Below the pieces are notes generated by a model. It was not told the origin of the DNA, searched no databases, and saw only the letters and a list, made by a program, of their open reading frames with translations. Positions 8,117 through 16,838 of a DNA stretch of 64,000 bases are shown piece after piece. Source of the stretch: Arthrobacter sp. ISL-5 (GTDB taxonomy: Bacteria > Actinomycetota > Actinomycetes > Actinomycetales > Micrococcaceae); assembly GCF_018613835.1 (NCBI RefSeq), contig NZ_JAGGPM010000046.1, forward strand, positions 112,941 to 176,940, read 5' to 3'. Position numbers and translations under genes: made by a program. Position 1 is the stretch's first letter, and every line of letters starts with the position of its first letter.

Positions 8117-9499
8117 TTAGCCGTGGAGGGCTTTGCCCGCGAGGGCGAGATGGGCTTCGCCCAGCGCCTCGTTCTGGGTCGGGTGGGCGTGCAGCAGCTG
8201 GGCCACATCCTCCGGGTAGGCTTCCCAGTTCACGATCAGCTGGGCTTCGCCGATCTGCTCACCCATGCGGGAGCCGATCATGTGGACGCCGACGACGGGG
8301 CCGTCCTTCTGGCGGACCAGCTTGACGAGGCCGCCGGTGCCCAGGATGGAGCTCTTGCCGTTGCCGGCGAGGTTGTATTCCTGGATCTCGACCTGGTCTT
8401 CGCCGAACTTTTCCTTGGCGCCCGTTTCGGTGTAGCCGACCGTGGCGATTTCGGGTTCGCAGTAGGTGACCTTCGGGATGTTGACGTCTTCGACGATGAC
8501 GGGCTTCAGGCCGGCAATCTCTTCGGCAACAAAGATGCCCTGCTGGTAGCCGCGGTGGGCCAACTGGACACCGGGAACGATGTCGCCCACGGCGTAGACG
8601 TTGCCGACGCCGGTGTGCAGGCGCTCGTTGGTGATGACGAACCCGCGGTCGATGGTGACGCCTGCCTCTTCGTAGCCGAGGTTGGCCGTGACCGGGCCGC
8701 GGCCAACGGCCACCAGGAGGAGTTCGGCCTCAAACGTCTTGCCGTCAACCAGCGTGACCTTGACGCCGTCGCCGTCCTGCTCGACGCCCTGGAAGAACGT
8801 TCCGGTGGAGAACTTGATGCCGCGCTTCTTGAAGGCCCGCTCGAGGTTCTTCACGATGGTGGCGTCTTCGTTCGGGACCAGCGAGGGCAGGCCTTCAACG
8901 ATGGTGACGTCCACGCCGAACGACTTCCACACGGAAGCGAACTCGACGCCGATCACGCCGCCGCCCAGGACGATGACGCTCTTGGGGATGTAGTCCATGG
9001 TCAGCGCTTCGTCGGACGTGATGACGCGGCCGCCGATTTCCAGGCCGGGAAGCGAACGGGAGTACGAGCCCGTGGCGAGGACGATGTTCTTGCCCTTGTA
9101 GGCCGTGCCGTTCACGACGACGGTGTCGGTGCCCTGAAGCTTGCCCTCACCCTCGATGACGGTGATGCCCTTGGACTTGATGAGGCCCTGCAGTCCCTTG
9201 AACTTGCCGGCGACGATTCCGTCCTTATAGGCGTTGACGGCCGTGATGTCGATGCCGTCAAGCGTGACGTTCACGCCGTACTTGGCGGAGTCGCGGGCGT
9301 GGTCGGCCAGTTCGGCAGAGTGCAGGAGCGCCTTGGTGGGGATACAGCCGTTATGCAGGCAGGTTCCACCAAGTTTGCCCTTCTCCACGAGGCCGACGGT
9401 GAAGCCAAGCTGAACGGCCCGGAGGGCCGTGGCGTATCCGCCGCTGCCGCCACCGAGTACCAGGATGTCGAATTCTTGCGCAGTTGCCTGATCGGCCAC
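8117..9499 (-). CDS. lpdA: Dihydrolipoyl dehydrogenase (E3)
   Basis: A 460-residue flavoprotein that reoxidises dihydrolipoyl groups with NAD+ for the 2-oxoacid dehydrogenase complexes (and possibly glycine cleavage). The FAD-binding G-x-G-x-x-G is at residues 16-21, the redox disulfide is Cys47/Cys52 in G-T-C-L-H-N-G-C, a second NAD Rossmann motif G-G-G-V-I-G is near residue 175, and the C-terminal His439/Glu444 pair (H-P-T-x-N-E) completes the active site. The GTG start at 9499 is supported by GAGGGAG eight bases upstream. It is first in an operon with sucB. Confidence 0.95.
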   Translation of the reverse strand: MADQATAQEFDILVLGGGSGGYATALRAVQLGFTVGLVEKGKLGGTCLHNGCIPTKALLHSAELADHARDSAKYGVNVTLDGIDITAVNAYKDGIVAGKFKGLQGLIKSKGITVIEGEGKLQGTDTVVVNGTAYKGKNIVLATGSYSRSLPGLEIGGRVITSDEALTMDYIPKSVIVLGGGVIGVEFASVWKSFGVDVTIVEGLPSLVPNEDATIVKNLERAFKKRGIKFSTGTFFQGVEQDGDGVKVTLVDGKTFEAELLLVAVGRGPVTANLGYEEAGVTIDRGFVITNERLHTGVGNVYAVGDIVPGVQLAHRGYQQGIFVAEEIAGLKPVIVEDVNIPKVTYCEPEIATVGYTETGAKEKFGEDQVEIQEYNLAGNGKSSILGTGGLVKLVRQKDGPVVGVHMIGSRMGEQIGEAQLIVNWEAYPEDVAQLLHAHPTQNEALGEAHLALAGKALHG

Positions 9500-9569
9500 T
9501 TAAACGCTCCCTCGCGTGAACGATGACACGAGAGTACGCATCATCTGGTCTTGGAACTTGCTCTGCCGT

Positions 9570-9575
9570 GATTAT
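9570..9575 (-). promoter_or_regulatory. Candidate -10 of the lpdA-sucB promoter
   Basis: On the minus strand this reads CATAAT, about 70 bases before the lpdA GTG. The -35 region is not clear (GAAAGG-like). Confidence 0.35.
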
Positions 9576-9686
9576 GCCAGCAGGCCGGTTCCCTTTCATT
9601 TGTGACTACCGAGGTTCACCTTAGCGAACCACTTATCCATGCTCCACCTTGCCGCGACTTTTGTGGAGCGCTTGTGTCGAGTGTCA

Positions 9687-9732
9687 CGCGGCTGTGTGGC
9701 AGACGGATCACGCCGCCCGCCACACAGCCGCG
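9687..9732 (-). terminator. Terminator after pepA
   Basis: A perfect 14-bp stem (9687-9700 with 9719-9732, arm CGCGGCTGTGTGGC) begins eight bases after the pepA stop. No U-tract. Confidence 0.75.
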
Positions 9733-9739
9733 GCACCGG

Positions 9740-11263
9740 TCAGGCTCGGGCCAGTAGATCCTCGACGTAGGCCACCAGCGTGCGCACCGTGCAGCCCGTG
9801 CCCTGCTTGGGTGTGTAGCCGTAAGGCGCGCCGTTGTTGAACGACGGGCCCGCAATGTCGATGTGCGCCCAGGGGATCGGCTGGCCGTCCTTGCCCTTGC
9901 CCACGAACTCGCGCAGGAACACCGCCGCCGTCATCATGCCGCCGTGACGCTCGCCGATGTTGGCGAGGTCCGCCACCTGGGAGTCGAGGCTGGGCCGCAG
10001 CTCCTCCGGCAGTGGCATGGGCCAGATGAGCTCCCCGGCACGGTCCGCCGCCGCCTTGAGCGGGCCGGTGACGCTGTCCGCGCCCATGACGCCCGCGGTG
10101 CGGTTTCCGAGCGCTATCAGCTGGGCCCCTGTCAGCGTGGCGACGTCGATGATGGCGTCCGGGTATTCCTGGCTCGCCGCAACAATGCCGTCCGCCATGA
10201 CCAGCCGGCCCTCGGCGTCGGTGTTAAGGACCTCGACGGTCTTCCCGCCGAACATCGTGAGGACGTCGGCCGGGCGGGACGCCGCGCCGGACGGCATGTT
10301 CTCCGCGATGCAGAGCCAGGCGGTTGCCTTGACCGGCAGGCCCAGGCCCGCGAGGGCCAGCACTGTATTAAGTACGACGGCGGCACCCGCCATATCGCTC
10401 TTCATGTCACCCATGCCGAGGGCCGGCTTGATGGAGATGCCCCCGGTGTCGAAAGTGATGCCCTTGCCCACCAGCGCGATCTTGCTGGTGGCCTTCGCCG
10501 GCGCATACTCCACCTTGACGAGGCGGGGCTGGCGGGCGGAGCCCTTGCCGACGCCCATGATGCCGCCGAACCCTTCTTTCTCAAGGCGCTTCTCGTCCCA
10601 CACCGTGACCTTGACAGGCAGGCCCTTGGACAGTTCCTTGGCGGCGTCGGCGAAGGTTTCCGGGTAGAGGTGGCTCGGCGGCTGGTTCACCAGCGAGCGT
10701 GTGGCGTTGACGGCCCTGCCAAGGAGGCTGGCACGCTTGAGGGCGGGCTCGAGTTCCTTGTCGCCGGCCAGCTCGGTGAAAATGGCAACGCTGCTGACCG
10801 GATCCTTGAGGCCGTCCTTGGAGGACCGGTGCTCCGTGAACGAATAGGCTCCCAGCGCGGCGCCTTCGGCGACCGCCGCAACGTCGGCGACATCCGCCGT
10901 CGGGAATGCCAGCGTGACAGACGAGAGCCCGGCGAGCTGGCGGACGGCGGAGCCCGCAGCGCGGCGCAGCGCCTCGCCCGACAACCGCTGACCGTCGCTG
11001 ACCTTGCCGACGCCCGCCAGCACCAGGACCCCGGAGCCCGTCTCGGGGAGTCCGGGAAGGCGGACGGCCTGGTCCGCGGCCCCGGTGATGCCAAGAACCT
11101 TCAACGAATCGGCCAATGCCTCGGCCGACTTCGCCGTCAACGGATTTTCGAGCAGGACGGGACCGTCCGCCCCCTGGCCGACGCCGATGACAACTGCGTC
11201 GCTGGCCGCCTTCTTCAGGTCCCGCGCAATGGCACTAAGGTTGATTTCAGTATTCTTGACCAC
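9740..11263 (-). CDS. pepA: Leucyl aminopeptidase (M17)
   Basis: 507 residues; a cytoplasmic hexameric two-metal exopeptidase that removes N-terminal residues from peptides. The family signature N-T-D-A-E-G-R-L lies near residue 345. The metal-binding lysine/aspartate region G-K-G-I-T-F-D-T-G-G lies near residue 265. The weakly conserved N-terminal domain spans about 1-170. The start is a GTG with GAGGAC upstream. It would work downstream of the tricorn protease and other endopeptidases encoded elsewhere. It is divergent from the PAC2 gene, with 256 bases between starts. Confidence 0.95.
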   Translation of the reverse strand: MVKNTEINLSAIARDLKKAASDAVVIGVGQGADGPVLLENPLTAKSAEALADSLKVLGITGAADQAVRLPGLPETGSGVLVLAGVGKVSDGQRLSGEALRRAAGSAVRQLAGLSSVTLAFPTADVADVAAVAEGAALGAYSFTEHRSSKDGLKDPVSSVAIFTELAGDKELEPALKRASLLGRAVNATRSLVNQPPSHLYPETFADAAKELSKGLPVKVTVWDEKRLEKEGFGGIMGVGKGSARQPRLVKVEYAPAKATSKIALVGKGITFDTGGISIKPALGMGDMKSDMAGAAVVLNTVLALAGLGLPVKATAWLCIAENMPSGAASRPADVLTMFGGKTVEVLNTDAEGRLVMADGIVAASQEYPDAIIDVATLTGAQLIALGNRTAGVMGADSVTGPLKAAADRAGELIWPMPLPEELRPSLDSQVADLANIGERHGGMMTAAVFLREFVGKGKDGQPIPWAHIDIAGPSFNNGAPYGYTPKQGTGCTVRTLVAYVEDLLARA

Positions 11264-11456
11264 GAGGATCAGTCCTCAATTCTCTGTGATTATCTCGGGC
11301 AGGAAGTGCATGTAAGGCGCCCTGCCATGGGTACCCGGCCGCCGTCCGTGTGGGAGGCCGCCGGCAGCAGCGGCCCTCAGTAAAGGCCAGTTCCGATCGT
11401 AGTCTCTCGGCGGCGCAGGAGCCGGATTGATTGAGAGCCGCGCCACAGCAGGATGA

Positions 11457-11482
11457 GGAATTCCGTATGCTGACTCAGCGTT
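11457..11482 (+). promoter_or_regulatory. SigR/SigH-type promoter of the PAC2 gene
   Basis: GGAAT (11457-11461) and GTT (11480-11482) are separated by exactly 18 bases, the consensus of the disulfide-stress sigma factors SigR (Streptomyces) and SigH (mycobacteria). Transcription would start about 30 bases before the start codon at 11520. The same layout occurs before the principal sigma factor gene. Confidence 0.55.
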
Positions 11483-11519
11483 ATGGACATTAACCCTCCG
11501 ACCACGAAAGGAACTCGCC

Positions 11520-12458
11520 GTGTTTGAACGGATTTCCGGCTCGCTGCTGGACCCCGACGCGCTCTATGCCAAAAACATTGAGCTGTTCCACAGCCCCGAA
11601 TTGCGCGGGCTGAATCTGGTGATGGGCTTTACCGGTTTTGCCGACGCAGGCCATGTGGTCAAGCAGATCACGGCCGAGCTCCTCGACACCCTCGATTCCG
11701 AACTGGTTGCCGTGTTCGATGCCGACCAGCTGATCGATTACCGCTCCCGGCGGCCCCACGTGTCCTTCGTGGAGGACCATCTGCAGGACTACCAGGCGCC
11801 GAGCCTGGCGCTTTACCGTCTCGTGGACGGGCTCGGAAATCCGTTCCTGTTCCTTGCCGGATTTGAGCCGGACCTGCAGTGGGAACGCTTCGCCCGTGCC
11901 GTCGTGCGGATCGTGGAGGAACTGGACGTCAACCTGGTCACGTGGATCCACTCCATCCCCATGCCGGTGCCGCACACCCGTCCAGTGGGAGTGACCGTGC
12001 ACGGCAACCGCCCCGAACTGATCGAGGGCATTTCGGTCTGGAAGCCGACCGTCGAAGTTCCGGCGGCAGTGGGGCATGTGCTGGAGCTCCGCCTGACCGA
12101 CGCGGGACGCAACGTCGCCGGCTACGTCATCCACGTTCCACACTATCTCGCCGAGGCTGAGTACCCCACCGCGGCCGTGGCGGGGCTGGAGTACCTCGGC
12201 GCCGCCACCTCGCTGATGCTTCCCACGGACAGGCTCCGGGAATCCGGCCGCGAGGTGGGCCGGCAGATCGCCGAACAGATCGAGGCCTCGGAAGACGTCC
12301 AGCAGGTGGTGTCCAAGCTGGAGGCCCGGTACGACGAGAAGGCCGAGGGCACGGTGCGGCGGTCCCTGCTGGCAGACGAGAACGACGAACTGCCCGACGG
12401 CGATGCGCTGGGTGCGGCGGTGGAGGCCTATTTGGCCCGCGAAAATCCGACGCCATAA
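11520..12458 (+). CDS. PAC2 family protein
   Basis: 312 residues with the PAC2 (proteasome assembly chaperone 2-like) fold over about residues 25-240, including G-F-T-G-F-A-D-A-G near the N-terminus and an internal W-I-H-S-I-P-M-P-V-P-H-T-R-P segment typical of actinobacterial members. The C-terminal 60 residues are acidic and helical. The molecular role of bacterial PAC2 proteins is unsettled; links to protein quality control are inferred from the eukaryotic namesake. The GTG start is supported by AAAGGA upstream. A GGAAT-N18-GTT promoter lies just ahead, which would place the gene in the thiol-stress regulon. Confidence 0.88.
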   Translation: MFERISGSLLDPDALYAKNIELFHSPELRGLNLVMGFTGFADAGHVVKQITAELLDTLDSELVAVFDADQLIDYRSRRPHVSFVEDHLQDYQAPSLALYRLVDGLGNPFLFLAGFEPDLQWERFARAVVRIVEELDVNLVTWIHSIPMPVPHTRPVGVTVHGNRPELIEGISVWKPTVEVPAAVGHVLELRLTDAGRNVAGYVIHVPHYLAEAEYPTAAVAGLEYLGAATSLMLPTDRLRESGREVGRQIAEQIEASEDVQQVVSKLEARYDEKAEGTVRRSLLADENDELPDGDALGAAVEAYLARENPTP

Positions 12459-12507
12459 TCTCGGTCACTAAAGCCCTGAATTAAATAGGACTTTTGCGGC
12501 GCCCGGG

Positions 12508-12513
12508 CATAAT
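12508..12513 (+). promoter_or_regulatory. -10 element of a leaderless promoter (MFS gene)
   Basis: CATAAT is followed by six bases (GAAGAG) and the GTG at 12520. The purine run is too close to the start codon to act as a ribosome-binding site, so a leaderless transcript is more likely. Confidence 0.55.
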
Positions 12514-12519
12514 GAAGAG

Positions 12520-13860
12520 GTGACTGCACCCCGCGCCTGGCTTGTTTGGTCCATCGGCATTTTTTCGTACCTGGTGGCTGTGACCCAGCGTACGTCATTT
12601 GGCGTGGTCGGACTCGAGGCCACGGAGCGGTTCCACGCCAGCGCTTCGGCGATTTCGTTCTTCACGGTGCTGCAGCTGCTGGTGTACGCCGGGCTCCAGA
12701 TTCCGGTGGGCGTGCTGGTGGACAGGTTCGGCTCCCGGGCGATGATTGCCGGCGGAGCCCTGCTCATGGGACTCGGCCAGCTGCAGCTTGCCTTCGCTGA
12801 CAGTGTTCCGGCCGGTGTACTCGGACGCGTCCTGGTGGGCGCCGGCGATGCCATGACGTTCATCTCCGTCATCCGGCTGATCCCGCTCTGGTTCGCTCCC
12901 GCCCGGGTACCGCTGCTGACCCAGCTCACCGGCATGTCCGGGCAGCTCGGGCAGCTGATCAGCGTGGTGCCGTTCGCCTTCGTGCTGCACTCCGCCGGCT
13001 GGACGCCCGCCTTCCTGGCACTTGCGGGACTGTCCGGAGTAGCCGTCGTCCTGGTGATCCTGCTGCTGCAGGACCTTCCGCACGGCACCCCCGCCCAGCC
13101 GTCGACGAAGGGTCTGCGCGCCACCGGGGTGTCCCTTTCCCGGGCCTGGAAGCAGCCAGGCACCAGGCTGGGCCTGTGGAGCCACTTCACCATCCAGTTC
13201 AGCGGCACCGTCTTCGCCATGACCTGGGGGTATCCGTTCCTGATTTCGGCCCAGGGGCTCGATGCCGGCACGGTTGCCTCGCTCATGGCCCTCTATGTGG
13301 CGGGCGCCATCGGGGCCGGTCCGCTGATTGGACGCTTCGTTTCCCGCCACCCGCTCCGGCGCTCCACCATGGTTCTCCTCATTGCCGCCGCCACCGCCGC
13401 AGCCTGGGCGGCCGTGCTGCTCTACCCGGGACGCTCGCCCCTGTGGCTCCTGGCCGGCCTCGTGGTGGTGCTGGCCATCGGCGGGCCGGGGTCCATGATC
13501 GGCTTCGACTTCGCGCGCACGTTCAACCCGGCCCACCGGATCGGTACTGCCACGGGCATCGTCAACGTCGGCGGGTTCATCGCGGCGCTGGTGGCGATCT
13601 ACCTGATCGGCGCGGTCCTGGACATCCTGTATGCCACGGGATTCTCCAACGGCGTGCTGTACGGCCTGGAGCCGTTCCGCGTCGCCCTGTGCGTGCACTT
13701 CCTGCTGATTGGGATCGGTTCCGTTGCCACGCTGGTGGTCCGCCGCAAAGTGCGCCGGCAGATGGCCGCCCAGGGCGTGGTGGTGCAGCCGCTGCTCAAA
13801 GTCCTGGCCGAACAGCGCAGGGCCAGGAACGCCCGGCGCGACGCGCCGTCCCGCGACTAG
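12520..13860 (+). CDS. MFS transporter
   Basis: 446 residues with twelve predicted membrane helices in two six-helix bundles and a basic C-terminal tail (R-R-K-V-R-R near 405 and R-R-A-R-N-A-R-R at the end). The helix 2-3 loop carries the MFS motif D-R-F-G-S-R at about residue 67. The substrate is unknown; no neighbour suggests one. The proximal ATG at 12512 is out of frame and meets a stop at once. Confidence 0.85.
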   Translation: MTAPRAWLVWSIGIFSYLVAVTQRTSFGVVGLEATERFHASASAISFFTVLQLLVYAGLQIPVGVLVDRFGSRAMIAGGALLMGLGQLQLAFADSVPAGVLGRVLVGAGDAMTFISVIRLIPLWFAPARVPLLTQLTGMSGQLGQLISVVPFAFVLHSAGWTPAFLALAGLSGVAVVLVILLLQDLPHGTPAQPSTKGLRATGVSLSRAWKQPGTRLGLWSHFTIQFSGTVFAMTWGYPFLISAQGLDAGTVASLMALYVAGAIGAGPLIGRFVSRHPLRRSTMVLLIAAATAAAWAAVLLYPGRSPLWLLAGLVVVLAIGGPGSMIGFDFARTFNPAHRIGTATGIVNVGGFIAALVAIYLIGAVLDILYATGFSNGVLYGLEPFRVALCVHFLLIGIGSVATLVVRRKVRRQMAAQGVVVQPLLKVLAEQRRARNARRDAPSRD

Positions 13861-13948
13861 CTTTCTTTCGGCCGGCACTATCCCACCACAATTCACATAT
13901 CGGAAGTCGGGCCTACCAGACGGTAACGGGCTGTCTCAGGCTGGAGGT

Positions 13949-15253
13949 ATGACAGCACCCCAGCACCTCATCATCACCGGCCCCGAAGACATCCTGGGGT
14001 ACGTTCCGCACAGCCTGGGATATTGGCCGTCCCGCAGCCTCGTGGCCATGACCATGCAGGGCAAACGCCTCGGAGCCACGCTCCGGGTGGATCTGCCCGT
14101 CTCCGGATCCAGCTGCGAACGGGAAGACTTCGCCCGGACCGTGGCCGGCTACCTGCTGGCCGACGACGACGCCGACGGCACCCTGCTGATGTTCTTCACG
14201 AATGACGGCTGGGCAGAGGAATGGCCGGAAGAGTCCGGGCCCGGAGACGTCGGCAGGCCGCTGCTGGCGGATCTTGAAACCGCCCTCGGACTGGCCGGAA
14301 TGCCCGTGCGGGATGCCTGGTACGTCGGCGACGAGTACTGGCGCAACGCCTACTGCGCTGACGCCGGCTGCTGCCCGCTGCCCGGCCGTCCCGTCGCCGA
14401 GATCCGCGACAGCCGCCTCAACGCGGAGATGGTGTTCCTGGGCAGCAGTGTCGGGGCCCCGCCCGGTGCTGCCCCCGTCGAGGACCACATCGGGCCGGCG
14501 GCGCAGGATCCGGCCGTGGAGGCCGCCGAAGGGCGCTGGGCCGGCGAGCTTGTCAGCAGGCGGACCAGCCGGGCCCAGTTCGACAGGGTCCTGGACGCAT
14601 GGGAACGGGTACTCGCCGCGGACCCCGGTGCCGAGCTCCCGACGGAAGTCGCCGGATTCCTGCGCGCTTGCCTGTGCGTCCCGTCGTGGCGTGACGCCGT
14701 CCTGGTCATGGTGGCCGCGGGACGAGCCGCAGCCGCGTTGGGCGCGGAGGAATTCGGGATCTTCTCGTCCCGTGCCAGCCCGCCGGCAGCCGGTCCGGCG
14801 CTGTCTGGTCCGGGCCTGCCTGATCTGTCTCTGGCCGGCCTGTCCGCGCCGGCGGGCCAGCCGGAGACCGATGCGGCTGGCGGCCGTGCGGATCAGGGGA
14901 CTTCCCGCCGTCGCGACGCCGTGCCCGTGCCCGGATACGGCGAGGTCCTGCTGGGCCTGAGCCCGTCGGTGCCCGACTGGAACACGATGAGGCGCCTCGA
15001 AGAGGTGATGCTGCAACTGTCGTCCCGCGGCCCGGGTGAAGCACGGGCTGCGGCGCTGACGGCAAAGGGATGGATCGAATGGTGCCGGGGGAGGGGATCC
15101 TTCGCCCACGCTTCGCTGAGCCAGGCATTGGAGGCCTTCCCGGGATACAGGCTCGCGGATCTGCTTTCCGAAGTGGTCCGCCGGGGAACCATCTGCGGGT
15201 GGGCGAGTCGCCGCGAGGCGGCCTGGCAGAAGTTCGGGACGGACGCCGCATAA
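13949..15253 (+). CDS. DUF4192 domain-containing protein
   Basis: 434 residues, matching the actinobacterial DUF4192 family, which starts with a conserved L-G-Y-V-P-H-x-L-G-Y-x-P-x-x-S-L-V segment (about 14-31 here). The function is unknown; the gene is often found near the principal sigma factor gene. The ATG at 13949 is chosen because the conserved domain starts there and the longer frame back to 13709 lies inside the MFS gene. GGAGG ends only one base before this ATG, too close for normal initiation, while CAGGCT sits six bases upstream, so this may be a further leaderless start. The C-terminal half contains a low-complexity Ser/Ala/Pro/Gly segment (about 270-330). Confidence 0.82.
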   Translation: MTAPQHLIITGPEDILGYVPHSLGYWPSRSLVAMTMQGKRLGATLRVDLPVSGSSCEREDFARTVAGYLLADDDADGTLLMFFTNDGWAEEWPEESGPGDVGRPLLADLETALGLAGMPVRDAWYVGDEYWRNAYCADAGCCPLPGRPVAEIRDSRLNAEMVFLGSSVGAPPGAAPVEDHIGPAAQDPAVEAAEGRWAGELVSRRTSRAQFDRVLDAWERVLAADPGAELPTEVAGFLRACLCVPSWRDAVLVMVAAGRAAAALGAEEFGIFSSRASPPAAGPALSGPGLPDLSLAGLSAPAGQPETDAAGGRADQGTSRRRDAVPVPGYGEVLLGLSPSVPDWNTMRRLEEVMLQLSSRGPGEARAAALTAKGWIEWCRGRGSFAHASLSQALEAFPGYRLADLLSEVVRRGTICGWASRREAAWQKFGTDAA

Positions 15254-15302
15254 TGTCCCGTGACCACTGATGTCCTCACGCGGGTCGGCCGGCGGGCGGC
15301 GA

Positions 15303-15308
15303 TAGTAT
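15303..15308 (+). promoter_or_regulatory. -10 element of a leaderless promoter (AlkZ-like gene)
   Basis: TAGTAT is followed by six bases and GTG at 15315. This spacing favours 15315 over the in-frame GTG at 15309 as the true start. Confidence 0.5.
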
Positions 15309-15314
15309 GTGCCC

Positions 15315-16505
15315 GTGGCTGACAGCGTTTCGAAGGGCGACGCCATCGCGTTTCGCCTTGGCGCCCACCATCTCACCGAACGGTTGGGCGAAGGCGGGCT
15401 GCTCGACGCCGCCGGCCGGTGCGGGGTCCAGAACAGCCCGCCCGGGTCTGGGTTGCTTGCCCTGCACGCCAGGGTGCGAAACCTCACGCAGGAACAGGTG
15501 GCCGGCGCAGTCGCCGAGGAGAAGAGCCTGCTGCAGACCTGGTGCATGCGCGGCTCGCCGTTCTACTTCCCGGTCTCGGACGCACCGGTATTCACCACCG
15601 GCGTGCTGCCGCCGACCGAGAAGGCGATGCGCCACCTCGTTCCCGGCGTCGAGCAGGCGTTGGACAAACTTGACATGACCCTGACCGAGACGGTCGGACT
15701 AGCCGGCGCCGAGATCGGTGGCGTGCTGTCCGGGCGCAGGCTCGCCATCAACGGGCTGGGCGCGGAGATCGCCGCGCGTATTGCCCGCAGGCTGCCGAAG
15801 CGTCAACGCGACATCTGGGAGGAACAAGGTCCCTACGCCCCGGGGCAACCGCTCGGGGAGGGTGTCGTACATTTCTGCGTCCGCATCCTCGCGTTGCAGC
15901 GAGTGGTCTGCTTCGCGCCCCGCGCCGGGAACACAGCACCGTTCGTCCTGGTCGACGAGTGGCTCGGCCATCCGATCCCGGACACCGACCCGGACCTCGC
16001 GCGCGCCGAACTGCTTCGCCGCTACCTGCGCTGCTACGGACCGTCGACACGCGGAGGGTTTGCCGCGTGGGCGGGGATCCATGCCGTTGACACCGGCCCG
16101 TGGTGGCGCCTGGTCGAGGACGAGCTGACGCAGGTCGAGTTCGGCGGCACGTCATGGATCCTCACCGAGGATCTCGACGCACTGCGGTCGGCACTGATGC
16201 CGAAGGGGGTGCGCCTGCTCCCGGCGCGTGACCCTTATACCCAGATGCGCGACCGCGAAACGATCGTCGACAAGAAGTACCACCCGGAAGTGTGGAAGAC
16301 GGTCGGCGAACCGGGCACGGTTCTCGCAGGCGGCGAAATCATCGGCACATGGCGTCCACGCAAGAGCGGGCGGAAGCTGACCATCACCATCAAGACGTTC
16401 GGCTCGCTGCCGGATCGGGACAAGAAGTCGCTACATTGTGAGGCCGAGCAGGTCGCGCCGCTGCGGGACGCGTCGTCCGTGGACGTCGGGTTCGACACCT
16501 ACTGA
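15315..16505 (+). CDS. Winged-helix DNA-binding protein of the AlkZ/HTH_42 family
   Basis: 396 residues. The N-terminal segment (helix, then G-V-Q-N-S-P-P-G-S-G-L-L-A-L-x-A-R-V) and the V-D-E-W-L-G region near residue 215 match the PF06224 winged-helix family, which includes the AlkZ and YcaQ DNA glycosylases that release alkylated bases or unhook interstrand crosslinks. Those enzymes carry a catalytic Q-x-D or Q-x-Q motif; here the aligned triplet reads Q-N-S, so glycosylase activity is doubtful. It lies between DUF4192 and the sigma factor gene, where I would expect other genes in relatives, so it may be an insertion. No LexA box was seen upstream. Function uncertain. Confidence 0.7.
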   Translation: MADSVSKGDAIAFRLGAHHLTERLGEGGLLDAAGRCGVQNSPPGSGLLALHARVRNLTQEQVAGAVAEEKSLLQTWCMRGSPFYFPVSDAPVFTTGVLPPTEKAMRHLVPGVEQALDKLDMTLTETVGLAGAEIGGVLSGRRLAINGLGAEIAARIARRLPKRQRDIWEEQGPYAPGQPLGEGVVHFCVRILALQRVVCFAPRAGNTAPFVLVDEWLGHPIPDTDPDLARAELLRRYLRCYGPSTRGGFAAWAGIHAVDTGPWWRLVEDELTQVEFGGTSWILTEDLDALRSALMPKGVRLLPARDPYTQMRDRETIVDKKYHPEVWKTVGEPGTVLAGGEIIGTWRPRKSGRKLTITIKTFGSLPDRDKKSLHCEAEQVAPLRDASSVDVGFDTY

Positions 16506-16838
16506 CAGGACAACGCCGTCACGCCGACAGGCAGAAACCGTCAGGGGTGCCGAACCGGCGCGACGGATCCGCGAAAGGGGAGCCGCGGCACCGGCGTATT
16601 ACAGCCCCAGCGGCCCTGACTGCGAAAAGCATGAGACAATGGTTGCCGAGACCCGGTTGGGTCCGTGAATCAGTGCTTGCAATGGACCCCGGAAACGGGA
16701 ACATTGCGGCCGCCCCGGCAGTTCTACTTAATGGCTCTGTCGGCCGCGGTTGCACCTGATGTCAATCACGGACTTGACAGGGTCATAGTGGTGTTGCCCG
16801 TATGGTGATTCCACAGACCGCCGCTAGAAAGGTTTTCT
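16506..16838 (+). other. 333-base upstream region of the principal sigma factor gene
   Basis: No gene is supported here; a 70-codon frame at 16547-16759 lacks coding character. It holds a GGAAC-N18-GTT promoter (16698-16723), a TTGACA at 16774-16779 whose best partner TATGGT at 16801-16806 is 21 bases away (long for a housekeeping promoter), an imperfect inverted repeat at 16546-16592, and AGAAAGG as ribosome-binding site near 16826-16832. Confidence 0.5.
16698..16723 (+). promoter_or_regulatory. SigR/SigH-type promoter of the principal sigma factor gene
   Basis: GGAAC (16698-16702), 18 bases, GTT (16721-16723). In Streptomyces coelicolor the principal sigma gene hrdB is known to have a SigR-dependent promoter, so this is a plausible conserved stress input. 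The leader would be about 105 bases. Confidence 0.6.

Noticed and set aside
16547..16759. 70-codon frame upstream of sigA
   Set aside because: No ribosome-binding site, no conserved features, and it overlaps the predicted SigR-type promoter.
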